A DNA stretch of 64,000 bases from UBA4733 sp036734945 (lineage in GTDB: Bacteria > Chloroflexota > UBA4733): the NCBI GenBank assembly GCA_036734945.1, contig DAIMXP010000029.1:4630-68629 (forward strand), in the 5' to 3' direction. Below the pieces are notes generated by a model, which made no database searches, had not been told where the DNA came from, and saw only the letters and a program-made list of their open reading frames with translations. Within the stretch, counting starts at the first letter, position 1; each line of letters opens with the position of its first letter. Positions 50,845-60,298 of the stretch are shown piece after piece. Position numbers and translations under genes: made by a program.

Positions 50845-52464
50845 CTACTTGCCGTTGAACTGCTTCACGATTGCTTCGATCTTCGCCTGCCCCTGGGCCA
50901 CGGCGTCCTTGACCGCGGCGCCCTTGAGGATCGCCGCCATCGTGTCGGTAAAGACCACTGCCTGGCCCACTGAATCCACCCACAGAAGAGGGTTGGGCGC
51001 CGGGAGGTAGTTGGCGAACTGGTCCTTGCTATAGACGTTGGCCTTGAAAAGCAGGTCGATGTTATTCGGCGCCTTGGTGACGGGATCGGTATCCCAGCCC
51101 CAGTCGTAGCCAGGTGTGACGTAGCCCTGGCTAGTGGCGAAGATCTTGGTCTGGATGTCCTTCGACAGCATGTACTGGATCATCGCCTTGGTGGCGTCGA
51201 CGTTCTTGGCGCCCTGCATCAGGTAGAAGGAGGTGCCGCTGCCGGCGATGCGGTTGAGCGCTTGCTTGGCGCCGGTGGCGCCGGCCGGCTGCGGCACCAG
51301 GATGGTGTCGTTGCCGATGTTCGGCTCGTTCTTCAGCGCAGTGGCGAAGATGGTGCCGGCGTTGGAAGTGAAGCCGATCGTGCCGGCGTACCAGGCGTTA
51401 TTGTTGCCCATGTCGTCCCAGGCGTTGACACCCGGCGGCAACGCTTTGGCGTACTTGGGGTTCGTGTAGACATCCTTCAGCCAGCTAAAGGCATCGATGC
51501 TGGCCTGGGTGTTGAAGAGCACCTTCTGGCCCGTCTCGTCAGTCAGCCGGTTGCCCGCCTCGAACCACGTGGTCGTGACGTTGTTCTCGCCGTCGCCGGA
51601 ACGGTTCAGCGTGCTGCCCCAGCCCCACTGTCGCTTGGCAGGGTCAGACACCGTCACGGACGCATCGAGCCAGCCGTTGAGGTCCTTGATGGCCAACGGA
51701 TCGATGTTCTTGGCGGTGAACCAACTCTTGCGCGCCCACCAGCCGCCGGAGCGGTTGAAGAAGGGCACGGTGTACCACTTGCCGTCGATCTGGTTGCCCA
51801 ACGGCCAGGCTGGTGTGTAGTTGCCGAGCGCCTTGGTAGCGGCTGTTACCACGTCGTCGACCGGCTGCACGGTCTTCAAGTAATTGAGTTGGAAGGTGGA
51901 GTAGTTACCCCACAGCATGTCGGGGCCGTTGCCGCTGGCCACTGCGCCAGCCATCTTCTGGAAGAAATCGCTGCCGCCGGTAAAGGCGTCGGCATAGGAG
52001 ACATCAATCTTCCAGCCCTGCTCTTTGGCGTACTGTTTGACCTGCGCCTGCAGGAAGGTGTTGTGGATGTCGCTCCAGTCCTTCTGCTGGATCACGTTGA
52101 AAGTGCCGTTGATCTTGACGCTCTTCGGATCGACCAACGTAAAGCCGGGCGCCGCGCTGATGGCAGCCACGCTGGCGGCCGCTGATGTGGTCGCAGCGGC
52201 GGTGCTGGCGGCGGCCGCGCTGGCCGTCGTGGCCTTGGCCGCTGCAGTCGTAGCAGCCGCACTGGAGGTGGTGACAGCGGCCGTTGTCACCGGAGCCGCA
52301 CTGGAGGTGACGGCAGGCGCAACGCTGGCGGTGGTCGCAGCAGCGCTCGAGGCGCTGGTGGTGGTGGAGCCACTGGCGCCGCAGGCTGCCAGCAACGGTA
52401 ACGCCGCCAGGGCGACACTGCCGCGCAGAATCGACCGGCGTGTGAGATAGGCCCGAGTGTCCAC
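50845..52464 (-). CDS. Sugar ABC transporter solute-binding lipoprotein 4
   Basis: 539 residues from GTG 52464, fixed by AAGGAGG upstream; the preceding open sequence is not needed. The signal has twin Arg (LTRRSILRG) and lipobox LLAAC, then about 85 Ala/Ser/Thr tether residues. The binding domain (IHNTFLQAQVKQYAKEQGWKI, GNGPDMLWGNYSTFQ, WWARKSWFTAKNIDP) is of the family-1 type but distant from proteins 1-3. It is the partner of the fused permease directly downstream. No copy of the LacI operator was seen before it. Confidence 0.92.
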   Translation of the reverse strand: MDTRAYLTRRSILRGSVALAALPLLAACGASGSTTTSASSAAATTASVAPAVTSSAAPVTTAAVTTSSAAATTAAAKATTASAAAASTAAATTSAAASVAAISAAPGFTLVDPKSVKINGTFNVIQQKDWSDIHNTFLQAQVKQYAKEQGWKIDVSYADAFTGGSDFFQKMAGAVASGNGPDMLWGNYSTFQLNYLKTVQPVDDVVTAATKALGNYTPAWPLGNQIDGKWYTVPFFNRSGGWWARKSWFTAKNIDPLAIKDLNGWLDASVTVSDPAKRQWGWGSTLNRSGDGENNVTTTWFEAGNRLTDETGQKVLFNTQASIDAFSWLKDVYTNPKYAKALPPGVNAWDDMGNNNAWYAGTIGFTSNAGTIFATALKNEPNIGNDTILVPQPAGATGAKQALNRIAGSGTSFYLMQGAKNVDATKAMIQYMLSKDIQTKIFATSQGYVTPGYDWGWDTDPVTKAPNNIDLLFKANVYSKDQFANYLPAPNPLLWVDSVGQAVVFTDTMAAILKGAAVKDAVAQGQAKIEAIVKQFNGK

Positions 52465-52809
52465 AGTTTCCTCCTTGAATCGCCTGGTCGCGCCGCCAAC
52501 AGTGCGCGGCGCTAAACGGAACAACAGAACGGATCTCACGCGAAGACAAGTGAAAGGGCGAGCGGCATTCCTCCTATCACTAGAGCAGCACCCCCAACAA
52601 CGTCAGCTAGCCACCGACGTATACCAGAGCGCCTGCTCAACCGGCAACTCGAACGGGGGATGGTTCAACGTAGCAACTGGACCAATCCTAGCACAGCCAC
52701 AGCGAACGTCAAGCCTGGATGACCATTGGGACCTTTGGATTTGCTGAGAATTCGTTCCGATGGCGACATCTCCACCACCGCATCGCACGTGCGGTACAAT
52801 GGCGGCTAC

Positions 52810-52881
52810 GCGGGAGTAACTCAGTGGTAGAGTTCCTGTTTTCCAAACAGGCTGTCGTGGGTTCGAGCCCCATCTCCCGCT
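52810..52881 (+). tRNA. tRNA-Gly(TCC)
   Basis: A full cloverleaf: acceptor GCGGGAG/CTCCCGC, D arm ACTC-AGTGGTA-GAGT, anticodon stem CCTGT/ACAGG with loop TTTCCAA (anticodon TCC), T arm GTGGG-TTCGAGC-CCCAT and discriminator T. The length is 72 bases and CCA is not encoded. It lies between two solute-binding genes that run the other way. Confidence 0.96.
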
Positions 52882-52949
52882 CCCTTGATTGACCCAGCCA
52901 CGTGCGGGATTCCATACCGCACCACGGCCCTCAGTTCCCTCACATCCTG

Positions 52950-54368
52950 CTAGTGCAGCGCCGCAGCGATACCTAGCGCTTGCTGCTGCGCGGCCGTGAG
53001 CGCGTCGGCAGGCTGCTGCTTGCCCTGGAAAACAGCGGTGGCTGTTTTCCCCGCAAGTGAATTGATGTCAGGATAGATCGGTGAGGTATAAAATGTCGCC
53101 ATATCCGCCGCGGCCTGGGCGATCACCGGACCGACCACTTGCCCACCGAAGAACTGGTCCGGCTGCTTGAGTTCCGAGGAGTCGTAGGCGGGGCGCCAGG
53201 TGGGATAGGTGTTGCGCGCCTCGTAGTCCAGCAGCACGGCCTTGGTCGTGGTGTGCGCATAGATGATGAAGTCCACAGCCGCCTTGATCTGCTTGCCGGT
53301 GGCCGGCGCCGTTACCCCGGTGCCGCCCTGGCTCCAGGAGGCATGCGCTCCCTGGCTACCCCACGTGGGCAGCGGTTGGACGTGCCAGTTGCCCGCCGTA
53401 TGCGGCGCATTCTGACGCACCCCGCCGGAAATCTTCCAGGCCGGACCGGTGAGTGCTGCCACGCCGCCGCTGACCAGCAGGGCGTTATGCGGGGCTGCCC
53501 CGGGATCAATAATGGCGACTTTGTCCTTGACGATAGCCTGCTGCATGAACTCCAATGCCTTGAGGTCGGCCGGATCGTTGAGGATTGGCTTGCCGGCCTG
53601 ATCGAAGAGCCCGCCGCCCGCCTGCATGGCGAGGAACACGAAGTCGCCGCCACCCCAGTAGGTCATGCCGGATGGCGCCACCGTCCTGATGCGCTGCCCG
53701 ACGTCCAGGAAATCCTGCCAGGAGACGATCTTCGCCGGGTCCAGCCCTGCCTGCTTGAAGAGGTCGGTGCGCGTCGAGAGCAGGGAGGCGTTCAGTTCAT
53801 TGCCCAGGCCGTAGGTCTTGCCGAGCCAGCTCCACGGATCCATTGCGGACGGCGCGAAGAGATCCTTCTGGTGACCCTGCAAGGCCTCATCGAGCGCAGT
53901 GAAGGGCGGCGCCTGCCCCGGCTTGATCCAGCGGGGGAACTGGCTGATCTCGATCTCCGCCAGATCGGGCGGCGTGGCGCCGCCAGCGATGATCGCCTCC
54001 AGCTTGTTCGTGACATCGGCGGTGGTGCCGACGACCTGGGCGTCAAGCGTCAGAGGCGTCCCCTGCTCCTGACTCTTGAGTTTTGCCACAGAGACGAGCC
54101 AGTCAGCCCGAGTCTTGGCGAAGCTGAAGACCTGCAGCGTGACGCCGCCCTGCGCTCCGGCGGATGGTGGTTTCGTGGCCGCCGTTGTCGTCGTGCCCTT
54201 CCCCGTCGTCGCGCCGGCAGGCGTGGCTGACACAGCAGTCGTGCTGGTAGCGACGTTCGTGGTGATCGCACTTGTCTGGCTGCCGCTGCCGCATGCGGCC
54301 AGCACACTGACGGCACTCCCGGCAAGCATCGCCAGCGCGGCGCGTCTCGTTAACGCTCCCATTCCCAT
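52950..54368 (-). CDS. ABC transporter solute-binding lipoprotein 5
   Basis: 472 residues from MGMGALTRRAALAML, with GAAGGAGG nine bases before the ATG. It has a lipobox (VLAAC), a shorter Thr/Ala tether (about 28-70) and a family-1 binding domain (LDAQVVGTTADVTNKLEAI, GGATPPDLAEIEISQF, LLSTRTDLFKQAGLDP). It is not close to the other four in detail. No permease lies beside it, the tRNA gene being next downstream, so it must work with a transporter elsewhere. Confidence 0.9.
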   Translation of the reverse strand: MGMGALTRRAALAMLAGSAVSVLAACGSGSQTSAITTNVATSTTAVSATPAGATTGKGTTTTAATKPPSAGAQGGVTLQVFSFAKTRADWLVSVAKLKSQEQGTPLTLDAQVVGTTADVTNKLEAIIAGGATPPDLAEIEISQFPRWIKPGQAPPFTALDEALQGHQKDLFAPSAMDPWSWLGKTYGLGNELNASLLSTRTDLFKQAGLDPAKIVSWQDFLDVGQRIRTVAPSGMTYWGGGDFVFLAMQAGGGLFDQAGKPILNDPADLKALEFMQQAIVKDKVAIIDPGAAPHNALLVSGGVAALTGPAWKISGGVRQNAPHTAGNWHVQPLPTWGSQGAHASWSQGGTGVTAPATGKQIKAAVDFIIYAHTTTKAVLLDYEARNTYPTWRPAYDSSELKQPDQFFGGQVVGPVIAQAAADMATFYTSPIYPDINSLAGKTATAVFQGKQQPADALTAAQQQALGIAAALH

Positions 54369-54493
54369 GGTTCAACCCTCCTTCGCACTCCCTGGTGCCA
54401 AGCCTCGTGAGACGCATTGTATGCCTGAGATCGGTACACTCGCAAGTTGGCGCCCCCCCGCTGCCAACAGTCAGACATTCGCCAACGACTACG

Positions 54494-55675
54494 TCAGCTG
54501 CCGAACATGGAGACCGGCAAGGCGTAGAACACGATCGCTGCCATAGCGTAGAGCGCGATGAGTTGCGCCCCTTCCAACCAGTTGCTCTCGCCATCCTGGC
54601 CGATGAAGGTCGAGATGATGACCAGCAGCGCCAGGATCGAGATTTCCACCGGGCTGAACACCAGGGTCATCGGGTGACTGGTAAAGAGGCTGTAAAGCAC
54701 CACCAGAGGAGCCACGAAGGTGGCGATCTGAATCGATGAGGCCGAGGCGATGCCGAGGGCCAGGTCGAGACCGGAGTCCCCCGCAGCACCCTCCGCCAGC
54801 GTGCCGACACGTTGCTTGGCCAGGCGAATGGCGGCATAGGCTTCGGCGACGTTGCCGGCGTTCCCTACGATCACCATGCCGACGAAGACCTGGCTCCAAC
54901 CGAGCACGTCCGTTACTGCCTGCACGCTGCCTGTCAGGATGTCCGTGACCGGGATCAGCCCGGCCGTGGCGATTGCGAGCACGGCCACGCTCACGCCGAG
55001 CGACCAGTTGCGTTCCGGTAGCGCGGTTACTGCAGGCTTCCGTGTATCCTTCGCCGCTTGCTGCTCCGGTGTGCGACGAGCCAGCGATTCCCAGCCGAAG
55101 ATGCCGTACAGGACGTAGGCGGTGTAGGCCAGGAGGAGCACAAGGGAGATACCGACGCTGATCCCCAAAATTCGACTACTTGCTCCCGCGCAATCGGCCG
55201 CCTGGCAGGGCACGAAGGCGCCGACTGAAGGGAACAGCACCGCCGCGACCGTGAGCATCAGCAAAACGCTGTGATGGCCGGCTTCATGGCGACGAAAGGT
55301 GGGGCGGCGATAGACCAACCCGGCAACCATGTAACAGACGCCCATGATCAGCGCGGAGTTGCTGATGATGCCCCCGATGAGTGTCGCTTTCACCAGGGGG
55401 ATAAGACCCTTTTGGACGCCAAACACCCCGACCAGCAGGTCCGGTGCATTGCCAAAGGTGGCATTGAGCAATCCACCGATCTTGCCACCAAGGCGGTCAG
55501 CCAGCACCTCGGTGGCCCAACCGATGTACGCTGCCAGAGGGATGATGGCGCCCACCGCGAAGAAAAACTGCATCCAGGATGGCCAGCCTACCTTCGCGGC
55601 CAGCAGCGTCGCCGGAAGCAAGAGCAGCAGGACGTTCATGATGAGCGTCTCGGTAGAGAAGCGGCGTGGCGTCAC
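54494..55675 (-). CDS. Calcium/proton antiporter, CaCA family (Cax)
   Basis: 393 residues with about eleven membrane helices. The two alpha repeats are visible: GGLLNATFGNAPDLLVGVFG in the first half and IVGNAGNVAEAYAAIRLA in the second. Both depart from the usual GNxxE: the first has Asp and not Glu, and the second has extra residues before its Glu, so ion selectivity may be altered. It exports Ca2+ or another divalent cation in exchange for protons. The GTG start at 55675 lacks a good Shine-Dalgarno; ATG in MNVLLLLLP, 12 residues in, is an alternative. Confidence 0.88.
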   Translation of the reverse strand: MTPRRFSTETLIMNVLLLLLPATLLAAKVGWPSWMQFFFAVGAIIPLAAYIGWATEVLADRLGGKIGGLLNATFGNAPDLLVGVFGVQKGLIPLVKATLIGGIISNSALIMGVCYMVAGLVYRRPTFRRHEAGHHSVLLMLTVAAVLFPSVGAFVPCQAADCAGASSRILGISVGISLVLLLAYTAYVLYGIFGWESLARRTPEQQAAKDTRKPAVTALPERNWSLGVSVAVLAIATAGLIPVTDILTGSVQAVTDVLGWSQVFVGMVIVGNAGNVAEAYAAIRLAKQRVGTLAEGAAGDSGLDLALGIASASSIQIATFVAPLVVLYSLFTSHPMTLVFSPVEISILALLVIISTFIGQDGESNWLEGAQLIALYAMAAIVFYALPVSMFGS

Positions 55676-55924
55676 CGTGTTCGAGTACTCCCAATCTGCG
55701 GTTCATCGTGCCCCACCGGCGATTAAATCCGCCACGTTGAGACCAACGCTAGGACAGGAATGTAGCACGCCGGAGTCCCATCAATCTGCCGTCGGAGCGA
55801 CGAACTGCAGTAGTTGGCACGGTTGGCGCCCACCCCAACGACCGGTTGCCGCCCTCGGCTCCGTGCTGTAGCATCATGTTGCCGGTGTACCAACGCGCCG
55901 GCGCGCCGAGAAGGATGGGAGACC

Positions 55925-57037
55925 TTGGTAGGAAGAGCACAGTATCCGATTGTAGACGCCGACGTTCACCCGGTGGTCGATAGCCGCCGGATGGTGGAGT
56001 TCCTGGCGGAACCCTGGCGTTCGCGCTATCTGAGCGGCGGACGCGGCCCCGGCACGCTGGGCTACTGGAACCCCAACGGCGTGATGCGCGCCGATGCCGT
56101 CACACCCGAGGGGAAGCGCATTGAGGGCAGCGTCGAAACGCTGGGGCGCTATTACCTGGACGAGTACGGCATCGACTTTGCAGTGCTCAACCCGGGGAAC
56201 ACGCAGCACATCGCCCTCTCGCCCGATCCCGATTTCAGCCAGGCGCTCATCAGCGCCAGCAACGACGTGTTCGTCAACGACTGGCTACCGCGTGACCCGC
56301 GCCTGCGCCTGTCGCTCTCCGTCAACGCGGTCGACCCGGAACTGGCAGCACGGGAAATCCACCGCCTGGGCGACCATCCCGGCATCGCCCAGGTGTTGCT
56401 ACCCAGCGGCGCGCGCATCCCCTATGGCCAGCGCTTCTGGCACCCGGTCTATGCGGCCGCGGCCGCGCACCATCTGCCGGTGGCGCTGCATCCGGGCAGC
56501 GAAGGCGTCGGCGTCTCCGGCGCTCCTACGGCCGCCGGTTACCCGACCAGCTACCTGGAGTGGCACACCGGCCTGGTCGGCAGCTACATGGCGCACGTGA
56601 TCAGCCTGGTCTCGGAAGGCGTGTTCCAGAAGTTCCCGACGCTGCGCGTCGTGCTGATCGAAGGCGGCGTTATGTGGCTGCCACCCTTGCTCTGGCGCTT
56701 CGACAAGAACTGGAAAGCGCTGCGCATCACCACGCCCTGGCTGGACCGCCCGCCCAGCGAGGTGGTCCGCGACCACATCCTGCTCACCACGCAGCCGATT
56801 GAGGAACCGGAACGGGGCGATCATTTCCGCCAGATGCTCGGCATGTTCGACTTCTCGCACAACCTCATGTTTTCCAGCGATTTTCCCCACTGGGACGGCG
56901 ATACGCCCGACTTTGCCGCCCGTACCTTCCCGACGGGCCTGCGCGAACGGGTCATGTCGGAGACCGCCGCCGAATTTTATCACCTGCCGGTGACGGCCGA
57001 AGCGCGAGTGGCCGTAGCCGCCGGCGCGGGAGCCTGA
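55925..57037 (+). CDS. Amidohydrolase-2 family protein
   Basis: 370 residues from TTG 55925 with GGGAG upstream. It begins YPIVDADVHPVVDSRRMVEF; the first metal motif is DADVHP, so the second His of the usual HxH is missing. Later motifs are LPVALHPGSEG (His), VVLIEGGVMWLP (Glu) and FSSDFPHWDG (Asp). These TIM-barrel enzymes include decarboxylases and hydrolases such as ACMSD-like proteins. A Rieske ferredoxin follows one base after the stop, so the pair may work on an aromatic or cyclic compound. The reaction is not known. Confidence 0.85.
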   Translation: MVGRAQYPIVDADVHPVVDSRRMVEFLAEPWRSRYLSGGRGPGTLGYWNPNGVMRADAVTPEGKRIEGSVETLGRYYLDEYGIDFAVLNPGNTQHIALSPDPDFSQALISASNDVFVNDWLPRDPRLRLSLSVNAVDPELAAREIHRLGDHPGIAQVLLPSGARIPYGQRFWHPVYAAAAAHHLPVALHPGSEGVGVSGAPTAAGYPTSYLEWHTGLVGSYMAHVISLVSEGVFQKFPTLRVVLIEGGVMWLPPLLWRFDKNWKALRITTPWLDRPPSEVVRDHILLTTQPIEEPERGDHFRQMLGMFDFSHNLMFSSDFPHWDGDTPDFAARTFPTGLRERVMSETAAEFYHLPVTAEARVAVAAGAGA

Positions 57038-57038
57038 C

Positions 57039-57419
57039 ATGGCAGAGGCACGAGGCGTCCTGCGCGAGCGGCAGCGCGTCTGGGCAGCAACCACCGCCGA
57101 ACTGCCGCCGGGAGCGCGCAAGATTGTCACGCTTGCCGGTCAGTCGATCGGCCTTTTCAACGTACACGGCAGCTACGTCGCCGCCCTGAATGTCTGCCCG
57201 CACGAACTGGCCCCCGTCTGCCTGGGGCGCGTCGGCGGTACGACGCTGACATCATTGCCCGGCGAGTTCCGCTGGGGTCGCGACGGCGAGATCCTGGCCT
57301 GCCCCTGGCACGGTTGGGAGTTCGACCTCCTCACCGGCCACGCCCTCACCGACCGCCGCAAGCGCTTGCGACTCTTCCCGGTTGAGGTGGAAGGGGATGC
57401 GCTGTACGTCGTGCTGTAG
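57039..57419 (+). CDS. Rieske [2Fe-2S] ferredoxin-like protein
   Basis: 126 residues. The cluster ligands are CPHELAPV (Cys-x-His) and CPWHGWEFD (Cys-x2-His), with GHALTDRRKRLRLFPVEVEGDALYV completing the fold. It is a soluble, single-domain Rieske protein. It starts one base after the amidohydrolase stop, so the two are co-expressed. A role in electron delivery is likely; no oxygenase subunit is near. Confidence 0.9.
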   Translation: MAEARGVLRERQRVWAATTAELPPGARKIVTLAGQSIGLFNVHGSYVAALNVCPHELAPVCLGRVGGTTLTSLPGEFRWGRDGEILACPWHGWEFDLLTGHALTDRRKRLRLFPVEVEGDALYVVL

Positions 57420-57429
57420 CTACGCGCGC

Positions 57430-57536
57430 CTGGCGACTGAAGTCGCGGCTACACCATGCGAAGTCCGCCTGCGCGGACTGGGAACGAGTCCGCGCAGGCG
57501 GAATTCGCTGGCATTAGGCGCGACTTCAGTCGCCAG
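57430..57536. repeat. Dispersed inverted repeat (GGCTGGCGACT family), copy 2
   Basis: Arms CTGGCGACTGAAGTCGCG (57430-57447) and its exact complement (57519-57536) enclose a further palindrome (TCCGCCTGCGCGGACT and its complement). The outer arm matches copy 1 at 46837 apart from one base, and both contain an inner GTCCGC/GCGGAC pair. It lies between convergent genes. Confidence 0.88.
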
Positions 57537-57541
57537 CCCGC

Positions 57542-60298
57542 TCACGCCAGCCGCGTAATGCGATCGTTTTGTCCTTGCAAGTACACCTCCGCCCAGGCCA
57601 GCACATCCTCCTCCTGGCTAAAGAGGATCACCTGGCGCTCCTGGCTAATCTGGTGCAGTGTCTCCAAAACGGCGCGCTTGCGCTCACGGTCGCAATGCAC
57701 GGTCACGTCGTCCAGGATCAGTGGGCAAACCTCGCCGGGTTTGGTCAGGTACTGGGCCAGCGCGACGCGGAGCAACAGGTAGATTTGCTCGGCGGTGCCA
57801 TGTGAGAGCAGCGCGGCGTGGCGCCAGTGGCCGTCGGGCGCCAGCACCTGCACGTCAAGATTCTCCGGGTCGACGCGAACATCGCTATAGCGGCCGGACG
57901 TGATGGCGGGCAACCGTCGGCGCAAGGCCGCCGCCAGCACCGGCGCTACCGATTGGTGTACGCTCTGCTGCGCCCGCTCCAGGAAGGACTGGGTGAGATC
58001 CAACGTCTCGTCGAGCAGCAGGACGCGCTGCAGTTCGCTCCGGGCGGCTGCCAGGGCCTCCTCCGCCTCGGCGATGGAGCCGAGGGTGCGACGGCGTTCC
58101 TCCAACTGGCCGCGGGCGACATCGAGTTGCGTCCGGGCCGCCGTGGCAGCGTCTGTCAGACGTTGCTGCTGCATCGCCGGGTCGCTCTCCAGCGTGAAGG
58201 CCACTAGTGCCGCCGGTTCCAGATCGGCGGCCAGGCGCGTGGCGAGGTCTAATTGCTGTTGCGCACGTTGCATGAGGTCGGCAAGCGTGCCACCGGCGAG
58301 CAAGACCTGCAGTTCCGCCCAGGACTCACGCGCCTGGTCGTTCGCCGTCAGCTCCTGGGTACGTCGCTGCTGCCAGGCTTCCAGGCCGGCGGTGAGCGCC
58401 GCGGGGTCGTCGTCATCCGGGATGCCGACCTGGCGGCCAACGGCACGCAGTTGGCGTTCCGCTTGTTGGCGTGCCGCCAGCGTCTGCGCCATGGCGGCCT
58501 CCATGGCGCTGCGGTCGGCCCGCCGCTGTTCCAGGTCAAGACGCCGCACAGCCTGCCCGGCGACGGTGCGCCGCCGCGAGCACGCCTGGAGATAGCCGGC
58601 ATAGGAGGCAGCCAGACCACGCTCAACGGAAACACCACGAGCCAGGAGCGTCTCGGTCAGACGGGCAGCGTTCGCTTGCTGTTGCCCCTGGAGCTGACTA
58701 CGAACGCTGCCCCAACGCTGCGACTCCCGCTGCGCCTGCTCGGCGACCTCGCTTTCGCTCGCCAACCACGCCAGGGCGGTCGCGTCTGGCGCAAGACCGA
58801 ACGCCTGGAGGTGTTGCCGGGCCGCGACCTGCCGGCGTGCATACTCCTCTACCGGCAACTGGGCCTTACGCAACTCAAGCTCGGCATCGCGAAGCTCCTC
58901 GTGTAGCCGCACCGCCCTCCCGCCAGCACGACGCCAGAGCTGCACACTCGCCAGGGCGGCAGCGGCGATCAGCAAGATGACACCAACCACTGTCAGGGCG
59001 CCCACCACAGCGCCGATTCCCAGGACCGCCAGGATGCCGGCGGCAAGCAGCGGCAGCTTTGCGCGCTGCCCCGCGGCCGGCGCCGATGCCTGCGCTTTGG
59101 TGCGGACCAGGCGTTCCGGCAGTGCCGGATCGATGGTCGGACGTAACTCGCTCAGTACTCCGGCCAGTTGGCGCAGCTCGGCAGGCGTTGCGCCACCCGT
59201 GCTGGGGCGTGGCGCCACCACCGGCTGCTGTTGCTCGTGTACCTCCGATTGCCGGATGCTCAGAACGAACGCCTGTGCGGCAGTCTGCACTGCCGCTTGA
59301 GGCTCCAGGTCGCCGATTGGCGGGGACGGCAGCGCGTCAAGCTGCGCGCGCAACTCGGCGGCAGACTCACCGGTGAGTCTGCCCACGGGCGGTCGACTCG
59401 ACCAGTCGTGCAGCACGGCCGCCACCCGGTGTTCCTGGGCGGCAGCGCCGCTGAGCGATGGCGGCGGTCCGCCCGGATGGAACGCCGCCAGTCGCTGAGC
59501 CTGGGCCAAACGGCGCTGTGCCTCCTGCGCAACCTGCGCTGCCCGCTTCGCCGCGATCATGGCCAGGGCAGTCGCCGCACGCTTCGCCGCGTCTTCCAGT
59601 TGATCGACGGCCTCGATCCGGCTGAGGTAGTCACTCTGAGCTGCCTGTCGCACGGTGAGCTGTCGCTCCGTCCACTGCACCTGTTCCGTGGCCCGACGCA
59701 GCGGCTTGACGGCGCCAACGGCGTCGCGGCCAACATACTCTCGGCGGTATTGGTCAAGGCGGTCGATCGCTGCGGCCACCGAGCTGTCCTGCGCCAGGCT
59801 ATCCGCCGCCCGCTGCACATACTCCCGGAGCAGGTCGGGCCGCTCCAGCACGCCCAGCAGATCAGCTTGACGCACGCAGGCGATGGCGAGGAAGGAGCGC
59901 CGGTCCAGGCCCAACCAGCGCGCGCCGTCGGGTGCGCCATCGGAGATGATCTCCTGAGAGTAATCACGGCCCAGGTGAGCATCCACAGCGCTGCAATCGA
60001 CCCGCCCGTCGAGGTCGTGGCGCAGTTCCACGCGGCGGCCATCGGCCAGGGCAATGATCGTGCCGACCTGCCAGGCAGCACCGTCCCAGGGGCGGTGCCG
60101 CTCTCGGAACTCCTGATCCTCCCGGCGTGTACGCCCCCGCCCGCGCGGCAACCCGCAGAGGCCGGCGTACAGCGCTGCATGCCAACTGGATTTTCCAGCC
60201 TCGTTGGGACCATGCACGAGTTGCATGCCAGGCGCCAGTGTCAGCGATTCCTGACTCAAGGGGCCAAAGGCAATGGCCTGCACAGATTCGATGCGCAC
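57542..60298 (-). CDS. SbcC/YhaN-like SMC-type ATPase
   Basis: 918 residues. The N-terminal head has Walker A GPNEAGKSS and the C-terminal head the ABC signature LLSHGTAEQIYLLL and Walker B CPLILDDVTVHCD. Between them are long coiled-coil arms rich in Ala, Arg, Gln and Glu, broken near residues 415-450 by a hydrophobic stretch (LAAGILAVLGIGAVVGALTVVGVIL), which is unusual for cytoplasmic SbcC and typical of the YhaN group with its membrane-like insertion. It starts at GTG 60298, right after the nuclease gene. The pair should process DNA ends or hairpins. Confidence 0.88.
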   Translation of the reverse strand: MRIESVQAIAFGPLSQESLTLAPGMQLVHGPNEAGKSSWHAALYAGLCGLPRGRGRTRREDQEFRERHRPWDGAAWQVGTIIALADGRRVELRHDLDGRVDCSAVDAHLGRDYSQEIISDGAPDGARWLGLDRRSFLAIACVRQADLLGVLERPDLLREYVQRAADSLAQDSSVAAAIDRLDQYRREYVGRDAVGAVKPLRRATEQVQWTERQLTVRQAAQSDYLSRIEAVDQLEDAAKRAATALAMIAAKRAAQVAQEAQRRLAQAQRLAAFHPGGPPPSLSGAAAQEHRVAAVLHDWSSRPPVGRLTGESAAELRAQLDALPSPPIGDLEPQAAVQTAAQAFVLSIRQSEVHEQQQPVVAPRPSTGGATPAELRQLAGVLSELRPTIDPALPERLVRTKAQASAPAAGQRAKLPLLAAGILAVLGIGAVVGALTVVGVILLIAAAALASVQLWRRAGGRAVRLHEELRDAELELRKAQLPVEEYARRQVAARQHLQAFGLAPDATALAWLASESEVAEQAQRESQRWGSVRSQLQGQQQANAARLTETLLARGVSVERGLAASYAGYLQACSRRRTVAGQAVRRLDLEQRRADRSAMEAAMAQTLAARQQAERQLRAVGRQVGIPDDDDPAALTAGLEAWQQRRTQELTANDQARESWAELQVLLAGGTLADLMQRAQQQLDLATRLAADLEPAALVAFTLESDPAMQQQRLTDAATAARTQLDVARGQLEERRRTLGSIAEAEEALAAARSELQRVLLLDETLDLTQSFLERAQQSVHQSVAPVLAAALRRRLPAITSGRYSDVRVDPENLDVQVLAPDGHWRHAALLSHGTAEQIYLLLRVALAQYLTKPGEVCPLILDDVTVHCDRERKRAVLETLHQISQERQVILFSQEEDVLAWAEVYLQGQNDRITRLA

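Noticed and set aside
52287..52549. Longer N-terminus for lipoprotein 4
   Set aside because: AAGGAGG directly before GTG 52464 and the signal peptide right after it make the shorter start far more likely.
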